From contig NZ_CP010897.2 of assembly GCF_000934605.2 (NCBI RefSeq), positions 3,038,001 through 3,102,000 on the forward strand: DNA of 64,000 bases, written 5' to 3'. The DNA comes from Pandoraea vervacti (GTDB lineage: Bacteria > Pseudomonadota > Gammaproteobacteria > Burkholderiales > Burkholderiaceae). The notes below the pieces were generated by a model. The model had not been told where the DNA came from. It did no database searches and was given only the letters and a program-made list of their open reading frames with translations. Made by a program: the position numbers and the translations under genes. This document shows, one piece after another, positions 1 to 9,100 of the stretch; the first letter of the stretch is position 1; every line of letters begins with the position of its first letter.

Positions 1-19
1 CATCCAGCATAGTGCATGG

Positions 20-60
20 CCGGACGAACCGATAATGACGTCGCTTATCGGTTCGTCCGG
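20..60. repeat. Perfect 16 bp inverted repeat with 9 nt loop
   Basis: The arm CCGGACGAACCGATAA at 20-35 is exactly complementary to TTATCGGTTCGTCCGG at 45-60. The 9 nt loop, TGACGTCGC, contains the palindrome GACGTC. There is no T-run on either side, so it is not a classical intrinsic terminator. It lies about 90 bases beyond the 3' end of the FMN reductase gene and close to the window edge, so the gene on the other side is unseen. It may be a terminator core, a dispersed palindromic element or a protein-binding site; I cannot tell which. Confidence 0.8.
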
Positions 61-147
61 ATCGATTGGATAAGGTTCCGGATCGAGCGTCACCTCATAA
101 AAAACATCTAAATCAACCGACAACCCGTTGATTTTTATAAAACCTCA

Positions 148-714
148 TCAATCTTGCGCTTTGTTCGCATCGAGGAAGGCGACGAATCCCGCAATGAAGT
201 CGGCCAATTGCTGGCGCACCGCGTCATCCTGAAGTTTGCCGTCCACGTCGATGACCTTGTTCGCGTGCGACACCATCAGACGCCCCTGCCACCACGGCGT
301 GGTCTGAAGCGTGCGCAACACGGGTAACCAGGCATTCTGGCTAAGGATGGTGCCGAAGCCGCCGGGCGAAGCGCCCATGATCGCCACCGGCTTGTCACGG
401 AATACCCGGGCACTATCCGCAGGCGGACGCGATAGCCAATCGAGGGCGTTCTTGAACACGCCCGGCATGCCGTTGTTGTACTCGGGCGTGGCGAGCAGCA
501 GACCGTCGGCCTGTGCGATGGCGTCCTTGAGGGTGGCGACCGCTGCCGGAATCCCCTCGCTCGCCTCTACGTCGCCGTCGTAAAGCGGAATCCCGTGCAG
601 CGTTCGCACATCGAGCGTGACGCCGGCCGGCGCCAGCGACTTCGCCGCCGCCAGCAGCGCCGTGTTGTAAGAGCCCTTTCGCAGGCTCCCGGACAAACCA
701 ATGATCGTCGTCAT
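148..714 (-). CDS. NADPH-dependent FMN reductase (flavodoxin-like)
   Basis: A 188-residue soluble flavoprotein of the NADPH-dependent FMN reductase/ChrR-like family, expected to reduce FMN, quinones or similar acceptors in the cytoplasm. The N-terminal IIGLSGSLRKGSYN forms the FMN phosphate-binding loop of the flavodoxin fold, and the segment TPEYNNGMPGVFKNALDWLS near residues 76-95 is the family signature contacting the flavin ring. Length is normal for the family. It lies 60 bases downstream of astB in the same orientation, so it may be the last gene of that transcript, although nothing links it to arginine catabolism. The physiological substrate is unknown. Confidence 0.9.
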   Translation of the reverse strand: MTTIIGLSGSLRKGSYNTALLAAAKSLAPAGVTLDVRTLHGIPLYDGDVEASEGIPAAVATLKDAIAQADGLLLATPEYNNGMPGVFKNALDWLSRPPADSARVFRDKPVAIMGASPGGFGTILSQNAWLPVLRTLQTTPWWQGRLMVSHANKVIDVDGKLQDDAVRQQLADFIAGFVAFLDANKAQD

Positions 715-774
715 GCGGTTGACTCCTTTCGTGTCGGATCGGGAAAGACAAGCATCGCGACGTACCGTAGCGGC

Positions 775-2157
775 TTAACGAGCCATCGCCGTGCGGGACG
801 CGTCGCGCTGGAACGAATAAAGACTGCCCAGACCGAGTCGCCGCGTGAGATCGTCGAGCGCCGTGCGGCATTCGTCGAGCAATCCGGGATCGGCAAGGTC
901 GTCCACGGCCAGCCGATCACGGTAGTGACGCTTCACCCAGTCGGTGAGCGACGCGTAGCGCGCGTCGTTCATCCATAGCCCGGCATGCGCCGCCTGGCGC
1001 TCCTCGTGCGTGAGCACCACGCGCAGCCGCAGACACGCCGGGCCACCCCCGTTGCGCATACTTTCGCGCAAATCGAATACGTGAAGCTCGCGAATCGGGC
1101 CGCCGCTGGCCGCCAAGGACTCCAGATAGCGCCACACCGACGCTCGCTCACGACATTCCTGAGGCACGACCAGTCGCATGCCGCCGCCCGCCTCCGGGGC
1201 ACGCGCGAGCAACTGACTGTTGAAGAGGTAGCTGCGAACGGCGTCCTCCATCGAGACGTCGTCCGCCGACACCTCGACAACCTCCAGTTGCGTGCCCCGG
1301 GCGGCGAGCCGCTCTCGCAGCGTGGCCAGCACCGTCGGCTGATCGACGAATGCCTGCGCGTGGCAGAACAGCACATTGCCGTTGCCGACGGCGATCACGT
1401 CGTTATGAAAGACACCGGCGTCGATGGCATCGGGATGCTGCTGAGCAAACACGACGTCCGTGTCACTTAGACCGTGCAAACGGGCAATGGCCTGACTCGC
1501 CTGCAACGTCTGGCGCGCGGGAAACCGACGCGGCGCAGGCGCGTTGGCGAGATCGTCCCGACCATAGACGAAGAACTCGACGCCGCGCTCGCCATAAGCG
1601 CCGCACAGCCGGGTGTGGTTGGCCGCCCCCTCGTCGCCGAGCGACGGCCAGCCGGGCAATGCGTCATGGTGTGCAAAGCGCGATTCATCGGGAAAGGCCG
1701 CTCGCAGAATGCGCGATGTCGTCTCGTGTTCAATGGCGCGGTGCAACTTGCTGCACAGGTTCGCGGCAGTGAAGTGCACGCGGGCGTCCGAGGTGTCGGC
1801 CGAAGGACTCACGGTTGCAGCGTTGGCCGTCCACATGCTGGCCGCCGAGCAGGCGGCGCCCAGCAGGCTCGGGGCCGTACGGGCCGCGTCACGAATGACC
1901 GTCTTGTCGTCGCCCGTAAATCCAAGGGTGCGCAACAACCCGACCGACGGTCGCTCCTGCGGCGGCAAAACACCCTGGGCGTAACCGAGGTCGGCCAGCG
2001 CCTTCATCTTCGCCAGCCCTTGCAACGCGGCCTCCCGGGGATTGGACACGCGGTTGGCATTGTTCGCCGACGCCACGTTGCCGAACGATAAACCCGCGTA
2101 GTTGTGCGTGGGGCCGACCAATCCGTCGAAGTTGGCTTCGAGGGCAAAGCGCGTCAT
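775..2157 (-). CDS. astB: N-succinylarginine dihydrolase
   Basis: Second enzyme of the arginine succinyltransferase (AST) pathway: it hydrolyses N2-succinylarginine to N2-succinylornithine, CO2 and two ammonia. The 460-residue length is slightly above the usual 440-450. Family hallmarks include the N-terminal EANFDGLVGPTHNYAGLSFG, FHNDVIAVGNGNVLF in the middle, and NGGGPACLRLRVVLT near the C-terminus, which carries the catalytic cysteine of the Cys-His-Glu amidinotransferase-like fold. It follows astD by 66 bases in the same orientation, so astD-astB is very likely one transcript. The upstream genes astA and astC are not adjacent but about 30 kb away. Confidence 0.96.
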   Translation of the reverse strand: MTRFALEANFDGLVGPTHNYAGLSFGNVASANNANRVSNPREAALQGLAKMKALADLGYAQGVLPPQERPSVGLLRTLGFTGDDKTVIRDAARTAPSLLGAACSAASMWTANAATVSPSADTSDARVHFTAANLCSKLHRAIEHETTSRILRAAFPDESRFAHHDALPGWPSLGDEGAANHTRLCGAYGERGVEFFVYGRDDLANAPAPRRFPARQTLQASQAIARLHGLSDTDVVFAQQHPDAIDAGVFHNDVIAVGNGNVLFCHAQAFVDQPTVLATLRERLAARGTQLEVVEVSADDVSMEDAVRSYLFNSQLLARAPEAGGGMRLVVPQECRERASVWRYLESLAASGGPIRELHVFDLRESMRNGGGPACLRLRVVLTHEERQAAHAGLWMNDARYASLTDWVKRHYRDRLAVDDLADPGLLDECRTALDDLTRRLGLGSLYSFQRDASRTAMAR

Positions 2158-2223
2158 GTCTGTTCCTGAAAAAGTCGGAACCGTTCGATTCCGTGGGACT
2201 CATTGTGCGGCATTGTGCCTGAA

Positions 2224-3705
2224 TCAGCGGGCGCCGAAATCCAGTCCGGGGCTCAGCCGCTCCGGCATCACGGCGCGCGCCGATTCCATCGAAGCGATCG
2301 GGTACGCGCAGTAGTCCGCGGCGTACCAGGCGCCGGGACGATGATTGCCCGACAGGCCTACGCCACCGAACGGCGCTGCGCCGGCGGCGCCGGTCGTCGG
2401 ACGATTCCAGTTGACGACACCCGCACGAATCTCGGCGAGAAACTGGTCATACCTTGCCGGATCGTCGGACAGCAAGCCGGCGGCCAGACCGTAGCGCGTG
2501 CGGTTCGCCAGAGCGATGGCCTCGTCGAATGTGTCGTACCGCAGCACTTGCAGCAGCGGGCCGAAATACTCGTCGTCGGGCAACGCATCCCGTGCGGCGG
2601 GCGCGCTCACGTCGATGAGCCCGGGCGTGAGCAGCGCCGAGCGGCCGTCCGGCTGGGACAGCGCCAGAATGATGCGCGCGCCCAGCGCCATCAAGTCAGC
2701 CTGCGCCGCCGTCATGCGACGTGCCGCCTGCAACGACACGACGGCCCCCATGAACGGTTGGGGCTCGGCGTCGTAACGGCCGACGCTGATACGCTGCGTG
2801 ACATGCGTCAAACGCTCGATGAAGGCATCGCCTTGCGCGCCACGCGGCACGAGCAGGCGTCGCGCGCACGTGCATCGCTGCCCGGCGGAAAGGAATGCCG
2901 ACTGGATGGTCACATGCACGGCAGCGTCGATGTCTTGCGGCACGTCGACGATCAGCGGATTGTTGCCGCCCATCTCCAGCGCGAGGATTTTGTCGGGCCG
3001 CCCCGCAAATTGCTGATGCAACGCGCGCCCCGTGGCCGAGCTGCCCGTAAAGCACACGCCATCGATATCGGCATGCGCGGCCAGTGCCGCGCCAGTGTCG
3101 CGCCCGCCTTGCACGAGGTTGATGACGCCGGGGGGCAATCCCGCTTCGATCCAGCACGCAAGTGTGCGTGCCGCCACGCCCGGGGCCAGCTCGCTGGGCT
3201 TGAAGACGACGGTATTGCCCGCCAGCAACGCCGGTACGATATGACCGTTGGGCAGATGTCCCGGAAAGTTGTAAGGGCCGAACACGGCCATGACGCCGTG
3301 CGCACGATGACGGACCACGCTCTGGCCATCCGCGACGGGAGATCGATGCTCCCCCGTGCGCGCCTCATACGCGCGCGCCGAGTGAGATACCTTGGCCGAC
3401 ATCGTCGCGACCTCGGTGCGGGCCTCCCATAGAGGCTTGCCTGTCTCGCGACCGATCGCATCGGCCAGCGTTTCGGTGTTCGCGGTCACGATGGCCGCGA
3501 AGCGCTGCAAGACGGCGAGCCGTGCGTCGACGCCCATCCTCGCCCAATCACGTTGTGCACGCCGCGCGGCCTGAACGGCGGCGTCGACATCGGCGGCACT
3601 GGCCGCGTGCCCTTGCCAGACGACATCGCCCGACATCGGGTCGAGAGAGCGGAATTCCGCACCGCCGGCGGTCCGCCAGACACCTTCGATATACAGATCG
3701 GTCAT
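2224..3705 (-). CDS. astD: N-succinylglutamate 5-semialdehyde dehydrogenase
   Basis: NAD-dependent aldehyde dehydrogenase of the AST pathway, converting succinylglutamate semialdehyde to succinylglutamate. The aldehyde dehydrogenase fold is clear: ALEMGGNNPLIVD holds the general-base glutamate and SAGQRCTCARRLLVP the catalytic cysteine. The frame extends to a GTG at 3726, but I place the start at the ATG at 3705 because MTDLYIEGVWR is the family's usual N-terminus; that gives 493 residues. It heads the astD-astB transcript and is divergent from astE, with about 207 bases between the two start codons for both promoters. Confidence 0.95.
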   Translation of the reverse strand: MTDLYIEGVWRTAGGAEFRSLDPMSGDVVWQGHAASAADVDAAVQAARRAQRDWARMGVDARLAVLQRFAAIVTANTETLADAIGRETGKPLWEARTEVATMSAKVSHSARAYEARTGEHRSPVADGQSVVRHRAHGVMAVFGPYNFPGHLPNGHIVPALLAGNTVVFKPSELAPGVAARTLACWIEAGLPPGVINLVQGGRDTGAALAAHADIDGVCFTGSSATGRALHQQFAGRPDKILALEMGGNNPLIVDVPQDIDAAVHVTIQSAFLSAGQRCTCARRLLVPRGAQGDAFIERLTHVTQRISVGRYDAEPQPFMGAVVSLQAARRMTAAQADLMALGARIILALSQPDGRSALLTPGLIDVSAPAARDALPDDEYFGPLLQVLRYDTFDEAIALANRTRYGLAAGLLSDDPARYDQFLAEIRAGVVNWNRPTTGAAGAAPFGGVGLSGNHRPGAWYAADYCAYPIASMESARAVMPERLSPGLDFGAR

Positions 3706-3912
3706 GAACGGCAATCCCGAGGGCACGCCCGATAGTGCGGCGTGCGATGCGGATCATGATGACACGGATTCGCCAGCCGGAACAATGCGGGGGCCTCGGA
3801 GGCCTCAGAATCGCCGACAAATGCGTGTCAACCGGATCTGTGCAGCACACGACGCCACTCTCGCCACGCACGCGCATAGAATACGGCGTTAAGTTTCCGG
3901 AGATTCCCCATC

Positions 3913-4950
3913 ATGAACGACGCCCCTCGTTCGGCACTACGCCACTGGCTAAGCGACGTCCTCGAATCGCGCGATCATCCTCACGACGAAGGCGTCGACC
4001 CATGCGGCGTTCGGTGGAAACGGCACGCCGAAGGCGTACTGGAACTGGCGCCCGCCGACACTGCGGCGAAAACTGCCCATCGCTACGACGCCATCCTGTC
4101 TTGCGGCATTCACGGCGACGAGACCGCGCCCATCGAAATTGTCGATGGGATCCTGCACGACATTGCCGATGCGCGCCTCACGTTGCGCGAGCGCGTGCTC
4201 GTCGTCCTCGGCAACCCCCACGCGGTTCGGGCCGGCAAACGTTATCTGGAGTACGACCTGAACCGGCTGTTTCAGGGCGCGCATGCGAAGCGCCCCGAGT
4301 CGCCGGCCGTGCAGCGTGCGCGCGAGCTCGAAGTGATCGTCGGGGAGTTCTTCGGCGGCGAGGGCGGCGTGGACGGCGTGCGTCGCGCGCGTCGTCACGT
4401 GGACATGCACACCGCCATTCGCGCCTCGTTGTTCCAGCGCTTTGCCGTCGTGCCGGGCACGCCGCAGCATCCCCCCGCCGACGACTGGTTCGATACGCTG
4501 GGGGCGGCCGACATCGAAGCAACGATGCGCACCGGACAGCCCTCGGTTACGTTTTCCTATTTCACCTGTGCACGTTTCGGCGCGCAAAGCTGCACGCTCG
4601 AGCTGGGCAAGGTCGCGCCGTTCGGCCAAAACCGGCTCGAAGATTTTTTCGGCATCGACGCCGCGCTTCGCCGTTGGCTGTCAGGCGGCGAAATGACGGC
4701 ACGCGACGATGGACAAGTGCGCCCGCCGAAACGTTTTCGCGTCGCTGCGGAAATCGTGCGACGCACCGACGCTTTCGTGCTCGATGTGCCGGTCGACACG
4801 CCGAACTTCACGCCGTATCCCGCCGGCACCATCCTTGCGCGCGACGGCGAGACCGTCTACACCGTTTCGCATCCGGAAGAACGCATCGTGTTTCCGAATC
4901 CGAACGTCGCCAACGGGCTGCGTGCGGGGGTGATGGTCGTGCCGGAGTGA
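3913..4950 (+). CDS. astE: Succinylglutamate desuccinylase
   Basis: Last step of the AST pathway: zinc-dependent hydrolysis of succinylglutamate to glutamate and succinate. The 345-residue protein belongs to the AspA/AstE zinc carboxypeptidase-like family. GIHGDETAPIEI near residues 66-77 supplies zinc ligands His and Glu, NPHAVRAGKRYLEYDLNRLF follows, and VDMHTAIRASLF supplies the third ligand. In most AST operons astE is co-directional at the end of the operon; here it is divergent from astD, so it must have its own promoter. An AGATTCCCCATC stretch precedes the ATG and a ribosome site is weak. Confidence 0.95.
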   Translation: MNDAPRSALRHWLSDVLESRDHPHDEGVDPCGVRWKRHAEGVLELAPADTAAKTAHRYDAILSCGIHGDETAPIEIVDGILHDIADARLTLRERVLVVLGNPHAVRAGKRYLEYDLNRLFQGAHAKRPESPAVQRARELEVIVGEFFGGEGGVDGVRRARRHVDMHTAIRASLFQRFAVVPGTPQHPPADDWFDTLGAADIEATMRTGQPSVTFSYFTCARFGAQSCTLELGKVAPFGQNRLEDFFGIDAALRRWLSGGEMTARDDGQVRPPKRFRVAAEIVRRTDAFVLDVPVDTPNFTPYPAGTILARDGETVYTVSHPEERIVFPNPNVANGLRAGVMVVPE

Positions 4951-5178
4951 GGGTTGTGCGGGCATGTCGGGCCGCCGCCGTCGTGCTGCGGCTTGCGTGA
5001 CGGTCGGCACAATGGCGCGCGCGGTTCGCCGTGACGGCTACGCAGCATCGCGAATGAACGGTTTTAAACGCCTGTCCGGGCGTCGTCGGCGCGCGGGGAT
5101 GCAGGTAGCATCGCCCACTTCATTTCTCCTGCGAAACGGAAACGGCGGCTTGCGGCTCGGGCAAAGGAAATCGCGCGT

Positions 5179-7209
5179 GTGCGGCCGTCCATCGACGACA
5201 TGCCCCAGGACTTCTCTTGCGCCGCCCCTGTTTTTCCCCGCACCCACGGCTTGACAATCGAGTTCCCGATCTCGGAGGCGAGATCCGGAACGCCACGCCA
5301 TCTCGTCGAGGACTTCGCTCGCGCACAACAAAGCGCGGTGGCGCTGCGACAGGGCCGAAGCATCGGGCGACACGCGAGTGTTGCGCAACCGATTCCGCGC
5401 GGACATCGAAATGAGCCGCCTCTGGCAATGCGACAGGTAAGCGGCGCCGCGGCCAGTCGTGCAGCGCCCCGTCTGTCAACGGATATGTCGCCGGATATGT
5501 CGCCGGACATGTCTCCGGTCTCCGTGCGCAGATACGACGGAGGCGACACGCCGCGCACGGGCGAAAAAATTTACGCGATGCTTCGCGACGAGATCGCCAT
5601 TCCCGCACTGCGCCGCTTCGAGCGCGCGCATCGTGCCGACGCGGTGCGTCCGAATGGCGGCTCGCATGCCTGTCGTCATCCCACCCGCCCCGCCGCCGTG
5701 GCCGGCACGCCGCCATGGTTCGCCGACCTCCTGCCACACCTGCGCATCGAAGCGCAGCTTCTCGCACAACGCGGGCTCAGCGTCGACAAGGTGCGGCGAC
5801 GATTCGACGCGCTCATGCGCCACGAGCATCCCGGCGTGTCGTGGCGCGCGATGCGCACCGGCCTGGAGCGCGACGCATTCCCGTTTGCGCTCGGCGCCAC
5901 CGTACTGTCGGTGCTGGTCGACACGGTCGACCCCAAGCGCCGGCTGGCAATGATCTGGCCACCCATCGAAGCGTTGGGCGTGGTGTTGATCAACATCGTC
6001 GGCATGGCGCGCTTTAACGCAGCCCATCCGTCCTGGGCGAGCCGGCTGGGGCAAATCACGCCGACGCAAGCGCTGGAGTCCATCAGCGCCACATTGCGCA
6101 GTCCGGTGCGCGACGTCGCTGCGCACGTCGTGGGTTTCGTGTTCTGCTACGGCGTGGTTCGCAATCTGGCACGACTCGGCGCCGAGGCGGGATTGTCCGC
6201 GGCGCTGCCGGGCATCATGGCGACCCGCTTCGGCAACACGATCCACTCATGCCTGGAAATCCTGCTGTGCCCGATTCCGGGGGCGTTTCTCGGACCGATC
6301 GTCGATCGCATTGCCATCGCACCGGAAGACGCCAGGCTCGAACCGCTGCTGCAAGACCGCTTCGGGGATCTCATCTGCCAGATGAGCGACGACATGCCGC
6401 CCGAGGCCTCCACGCCGTTCTGGCGGTCCTTTCGCACACATCTCGTCGAGTTGCTGCAATCGAGCGCGCCGAAGGCCATCTGGCTCACGTTGTCGCTCGG
6501 GTTCTATTTCCTCTCGACGTTCCACCGTGCCATCACCCAGATCAACGCCGATGACGTCGTTGCCGATACCTATGTCGGGACTGCGGGAAACACGACGATG
6601 CCGGCGACGACCGCCGTGGCGGGCACCACGTCCACGATGGCCACGATGGCGACGACGGCAACGGCGTGCGGGCCGGGCGACGGCGCCGGCATCGACTGGC
6701 ATTCGCAAGCCGTGCTCAGCGTGCTCTACGGTCTAATCGCGACGTTCGTTTCGATGCAAGGCATCTCGGCACGACACGACGCCATCGCCACGGCATACCT
6801 GCGCCGACGGGGCCGGCCGAAGATCAGCACCGCCACGGTCATGTCGCAGGGCGACTCGGGACATTCGTCCGCCGGATCTCATTCGGATCTGCCCGACAGT
6901 CCTGCCAGTCCCTGCGCCCCGCCCCGTGCACTGCGGCAAAGCCACCCCGCCAACGACATACGCACGCCCGATCGCGACACTTGCGGCGCCACCTCGGGCG
7001 ACACCTCGGGCGACGATTCCGTCTTCTTGCCGATGGATGACCCTGCGCGCACGTCGTCCGACAGGAGATCGGGGGGACCACGCGCAGCCGACACGCCGCA
7101 GGCGAGAAAACACGGCACCTCCGTTGCGCCCTCGGGCATTTATCGTGAGACGTCGCGCGAAGGCGACAGTGAGACCGTCGACGCCGCCGAACACCGCACG
7201 CCTTTGTGA
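5179..7209 (+). CDS. Orphan multi-pass membrane protein with disordered ends
   Basis: I do not recognise this 676-residue protein. Roughly the first 180 residues and the last 130 are polar, low-complexity and rich in Ser, Asp, Pro and Arg, with repeats such as MSPDMSPDMSP (near residues 102-112) and TSGDTSGDDS near the C-terminus. The middle has about five or six hydrophobic stretches, for example PFALGATVLSVLVDTV, VVLINIVGMARF, AAHVVGFVFCYGVV and PKAIWLTLSLGFYFLSTF. There is no signal peptide. A Thr/Ala/Met-rich stretch near residues 475-495 is encoded by a 9 bp repeat. Such architecture can be seen in secreted effectors and in membrane scaffolds, but no function can be assigned. The start is uncertain; several downstream ATGs are possible. 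Confidence 0.6.
   Translation: MRPSIDDMPQDFSCAAPVFPRTHGLTIEFPISEARSGTPRHLVEDFARAQQSAVALRQGRSIGRHASVAQPIPRGHRNEPPLAMRQVSGAAASRAAPRLSTDMSPDMSPDMSPVSVRRYDGGDTPRTGEKIYAMLRDEIAIPALRRFERAHRADAVRPNGGSHACRHPTRPAAVAGTPPWFADLLPHLRIEAQLLAQRGLSVDKVRRRFDALMRHEHPGVSWRAMRTGLERDAFPFALGATVLSVLVDTVDPKRRLAMIWPPIEALGVVLINIVGMARFNAAHPSWASRLGQITPTQALESISATLRSPVRDVAAHVVGFVFCYGVVRNLARLGAEAGLSAALPGIMATRFGNTIHSCLEILLCPIPGAFLGPIVDRIAIAPEDARLEPLLQDRFGDLICQMSDDMPPEASTPFWRSFRTHLVELLQSSAPKAIWLTLSLGFYFLSTFHRAITQINADDVVADTYVGTAGNTTMPATTAVAGTTSTMATMATTATACGPGDGAGIDWHSQAVLSVLYGLIATFVSMQGISARHDAIATAYLRRRGRPKISTATVMSQGDSGHSSAGSHSDLPDSPASPCAPPRALRQSHPANDIRTPDRDTCGATSGDTSGDDSVFLPMDDPARTSSDRRSGGPRAADTPQARKHGTSVAPSGIYRETSREGDSETVDAAEHRTPL
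5481..5516 (+). repeat. 12 bp tandem repeat, three copies
   Basis: The unit GGATATGTCGCC occurs twice exactly and a third time with two changes (GGACATGTCTCC). It keeps frame in the orphan membrane protein and encodes the DMSP repeats. Confidence 0.85.
6632..6658 (+). repeat. 9 bp tandem repeat, three copies
   Basis: Two exact copies of CCACGATGG are followed by CGACGACGG, inside the orphan membrane protein, where they encode a TMATMATTA segment between hydrophobic stretches. Confidence 0.8.
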
Positions 7210-7302
7210 CGAAGTGTTGCCCGCACTTGCCGTGACTGCGCCGGCATGGCATCTTGCTCTCCAAGCGCGTTCTTTGCGCATGACAACCCGGCCGGAGCGC
7301 CT

Positions 7303-8487
7303 ATGCTGAACACCACGCCGAGCGAACTCGCCCGCAATCTGCTGATCGTGCTGGTCCTTGGACTACTGATCATCGGCACGCTATGGGTGCTGCTGCCGTT
7401 CCTGCCAGCCTTCATCTGGGCCGTCACGATCGTCGCTTCCACATGGCCGCTGCTCGTCGGCCTGCAACGCCGCCTGTGGGGCAAGCGGTGGCTCGCCACC
7501 ACCGTCATGATTCTTGGCATGCTCATCATCGTGGTCGCCCCTCTCTCGGCCGCCATCGGCACGCTCATCGGGCACGCGGCGGACATCAGCGATCAGGTCC
7601 ACTCCATCGGTCAGCACGGCCTGCCGATGCCGCCGGACTGGCTGGCCCGGATTCCCGTGGTCGGCCAGCGCGCGAGCGACGAATGGCAGGCGCTGGCTGC
7701 TGCGGGTCCCGGCGGGCTGGTGTCCCGGATTCAGCCTTACGCCGTGAAAGCCGCCTCGTGGGGATTCGCCAAATTGGGGTCGATCGGCCTGCTGGTGGTC
7801 CACCTCGGCCTCACGCTCATCATCTCCGGCATTCTCTTCATGCAAGGCGAACGTGCGGCACGCGCGTTGATCCGGATTGCGCGTCGCCTCGGTGGCGATC
7901 GCGGCGAAGAGTCCGTTCGGCTGGCCGGCATGTCGATTCGCGCCGTGGCGCTGGGCATCGTTGTCACGGCCGTGACCCAATCGCTGCTCGGCGGCCTCGG
8001 ACTCTGGCTTACCGGCGTGCCGTTGTCGGGGTTCCTGACGGCACTGATGCTCGTGCTGTGTATCGCGCAGATCGGACCATTCCCAGTACTGCTCTCAAGC
8101 GTGGCATGGCTTTACTGGCAGGACAGTCCCACGCTCGCGACCCTTCTGCTGGTGCTCTCGATCATTATCGGCATGCTGGATAACGTGATGCGTCCGATGC
8201 TCATTCGCCGTGGCGCCGATCTGCCGATGACGCTGATCCTCGCAGGCGTGCTCGGGGGCATGCTCACGTTCGGCATCGTCGGGCTGTTCGTCGGACCTGT
8301 CATTCTGGCCGTGACGTACACGCTTCTGATGGCCTGGATCAATGAAGGCCTGAACCGGCCTGCCACAGCGCCGGCCGGTGCGCCGCTAAATGCATCGGGC
8401 ACCGAGTCGGCATTGCCGGACGGCGGGACCAAGGCACACGAAGAGACGCTGGCGTCGGTGGTCTCCGATCGCCAGAAACCCCGATGA
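7303..8487 (+). CDS. AI-2E family transporter (PerM/TqsA-like)
   Basis: A polytopic inner-membrane protein of the AI-2E transporter family (formerly UPF0118), 394 residues from the chosen start. Hydrophobic pairs at the N-terminus (NLLIVLVLGLLIIGTLWVLL, then FIWAVTIVASTWPLL) are followed by a soluble helical segment and a C-terminal membrane bundle with GMLDNVMRPMLIRRGADLP and GIVGLFVGPVILAVTYTLL, both typical of the family. Members export small molecules or ions; the substrate here is not predictable. The frame opens at 7246, but the ATG at 7303 is preceded by GGAGC at a good distance and fits family N-termini. A 9 bp array starts five bases after the stop. Confidence 0.9.
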   Translation: MLNTTPSELARNLLIVLVLGLLIIGTLWVLLPFLPAFIWAVTIVASTWPLLVGLQRRLWGKRWLATTVMILGMLIIVVAPLSAAIGTLIGHAADISDQVHSIGQHGLPMPPDWLARIPVVGQRASDEWQALAAAGPGGLVSRIQPYAVKAASWGFAKLGSIGLLVVHLGLTLIISGILFMQGERAARALIRIARRLGGDRGEESVRLAGMSIRAVALGIVVTAVTQSLLGGLGLWLTGVPLSGFLTALMLVLCIAQIGPFPVLLSSVAWLYWQDSPTLATLLLVLSIIIGMLDNVMRPMLIRRGADLPMTLILAGVLGGMLTFGIVGLFVGPVILAVTYTLLMAWINEGLNRPATAPAGAPLNASGTESALPDGGTKAHEETLASVVSDRQKPR

Positions 8488-8492
8488 GACGT

Positions 8493-8519
8493 GCCATGCA
8501 CGCCGTGCATGCCGTGCCT
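8493..8519 (+). repeat. 9 bp tandem repeat just after a stop codon
   Basis: The units GCCATGCAC, GCCGTGCAT and GCCGTGCCT follow the stop of the AI-2E transporter gene. The first two also form a small palindrome, CATGCAC-gcc-GTGCATG at 8495-8511, which might act as a weak terminator stem but lacks a T-run. Confidence 0.75.
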
Positions 8520-8644
8520 CTATAAGTCCGCGGGGTGCGTTCGTCACGCGCCCCGTACCCATTTTTCGGATTCCTTCACCTGTCGCGCGCCGTCGCGCCG
8601 TGGCTAAATGTCTCCCACACTGACACGTTTGCCGGAGACACCCG

Positions 8645-9058
8645 ATGCCCCACTCGACGCCTCACTCTGCGCCCGCTCCATCCGCCTGCGCCGCATCTCA
8701 GGCAAGCCCGCCCGCCACCCACCCGGCGCGCCAAACGCGACAAACGCGACAAACGCGCACGTTGCGCGTGCCGCGCCGTGCCCGCCTCGGTGACCCGCCG
8801 CTGCTGCGGCGCGTGGCGAACGAACTGGCTTACACCCCAACGCGATGCCGCGTCACGGCAAGTCTGCTGGTCGCACGCGTCAATCCATGGTGGCAGCGTC
8901 TGCCCCTCGTTGCCGAACTCCCGCCAGACGCGCGAGACGCAGCGACCGCTTCGCTAAAAGCAAACGCGCCGACCGACGAACCGGTACGGCGCGTTCCCTG
9001 CATCAAGGCGACCAGGCAGGCGGCGATTAAACAGGCGTCGGTCTGCCCCCCTCAGTGA
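8645..9058 (+). CDS. Small hypothetical protein, uncertain
   Basis: A 137-residue basic, Pro/Ala/Arg-rich reading frame with no recognised domain. In its favour, GGAGA lies about eight bases before the ATG and it fills an otherwise empty gap. Against it, the composition resembles spurious frames in GC-rich DNA, and residues 28-37 (RQTRQTRQTR) are simply the translation of a 9 bp tandem repeat. A competing overlapping frame starts at 8535. It is convergent with fahA. Confidence 0.35.
   Translation: MPHSTPHSAPAPSACAASQASPPATHPARQTRQTRQTRTLRVPRRARLGDPPLLRRVANELAYTPTRCRVTASLLVARVNPWWQRLPLVAELPPDARDAATASLKANAPTDEPVRRVPCIKATRQAAIKQASVCPPQ
8735..8758 (+). repeat. 9 bp tandem repeat
   Basis: ACGCGACAA occurs twice, followed by a partial third copy (ACGCGC). 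It is part of the uncertain small reading frame, encoding RQT triplets. Confidence 0.75.
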
Positions 9059-9100
9059 GCGTTAGGGAGATCCTGCTCGCCCGTGTGAGCGCACGGCATT

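Noticed and set aside
3735..5000. A 421-codon frame overlapping astE in another frame
   Set aside because: Arg-rich shadow; astE in the correct frame has all catalytic motifs.
8535..8957. A second small frame overlapping the 8645-9058 candidate
   Set aside because: It has no ribosome site and its composition is shadow-like; the 8645 frame has GGAGA before its ATG.
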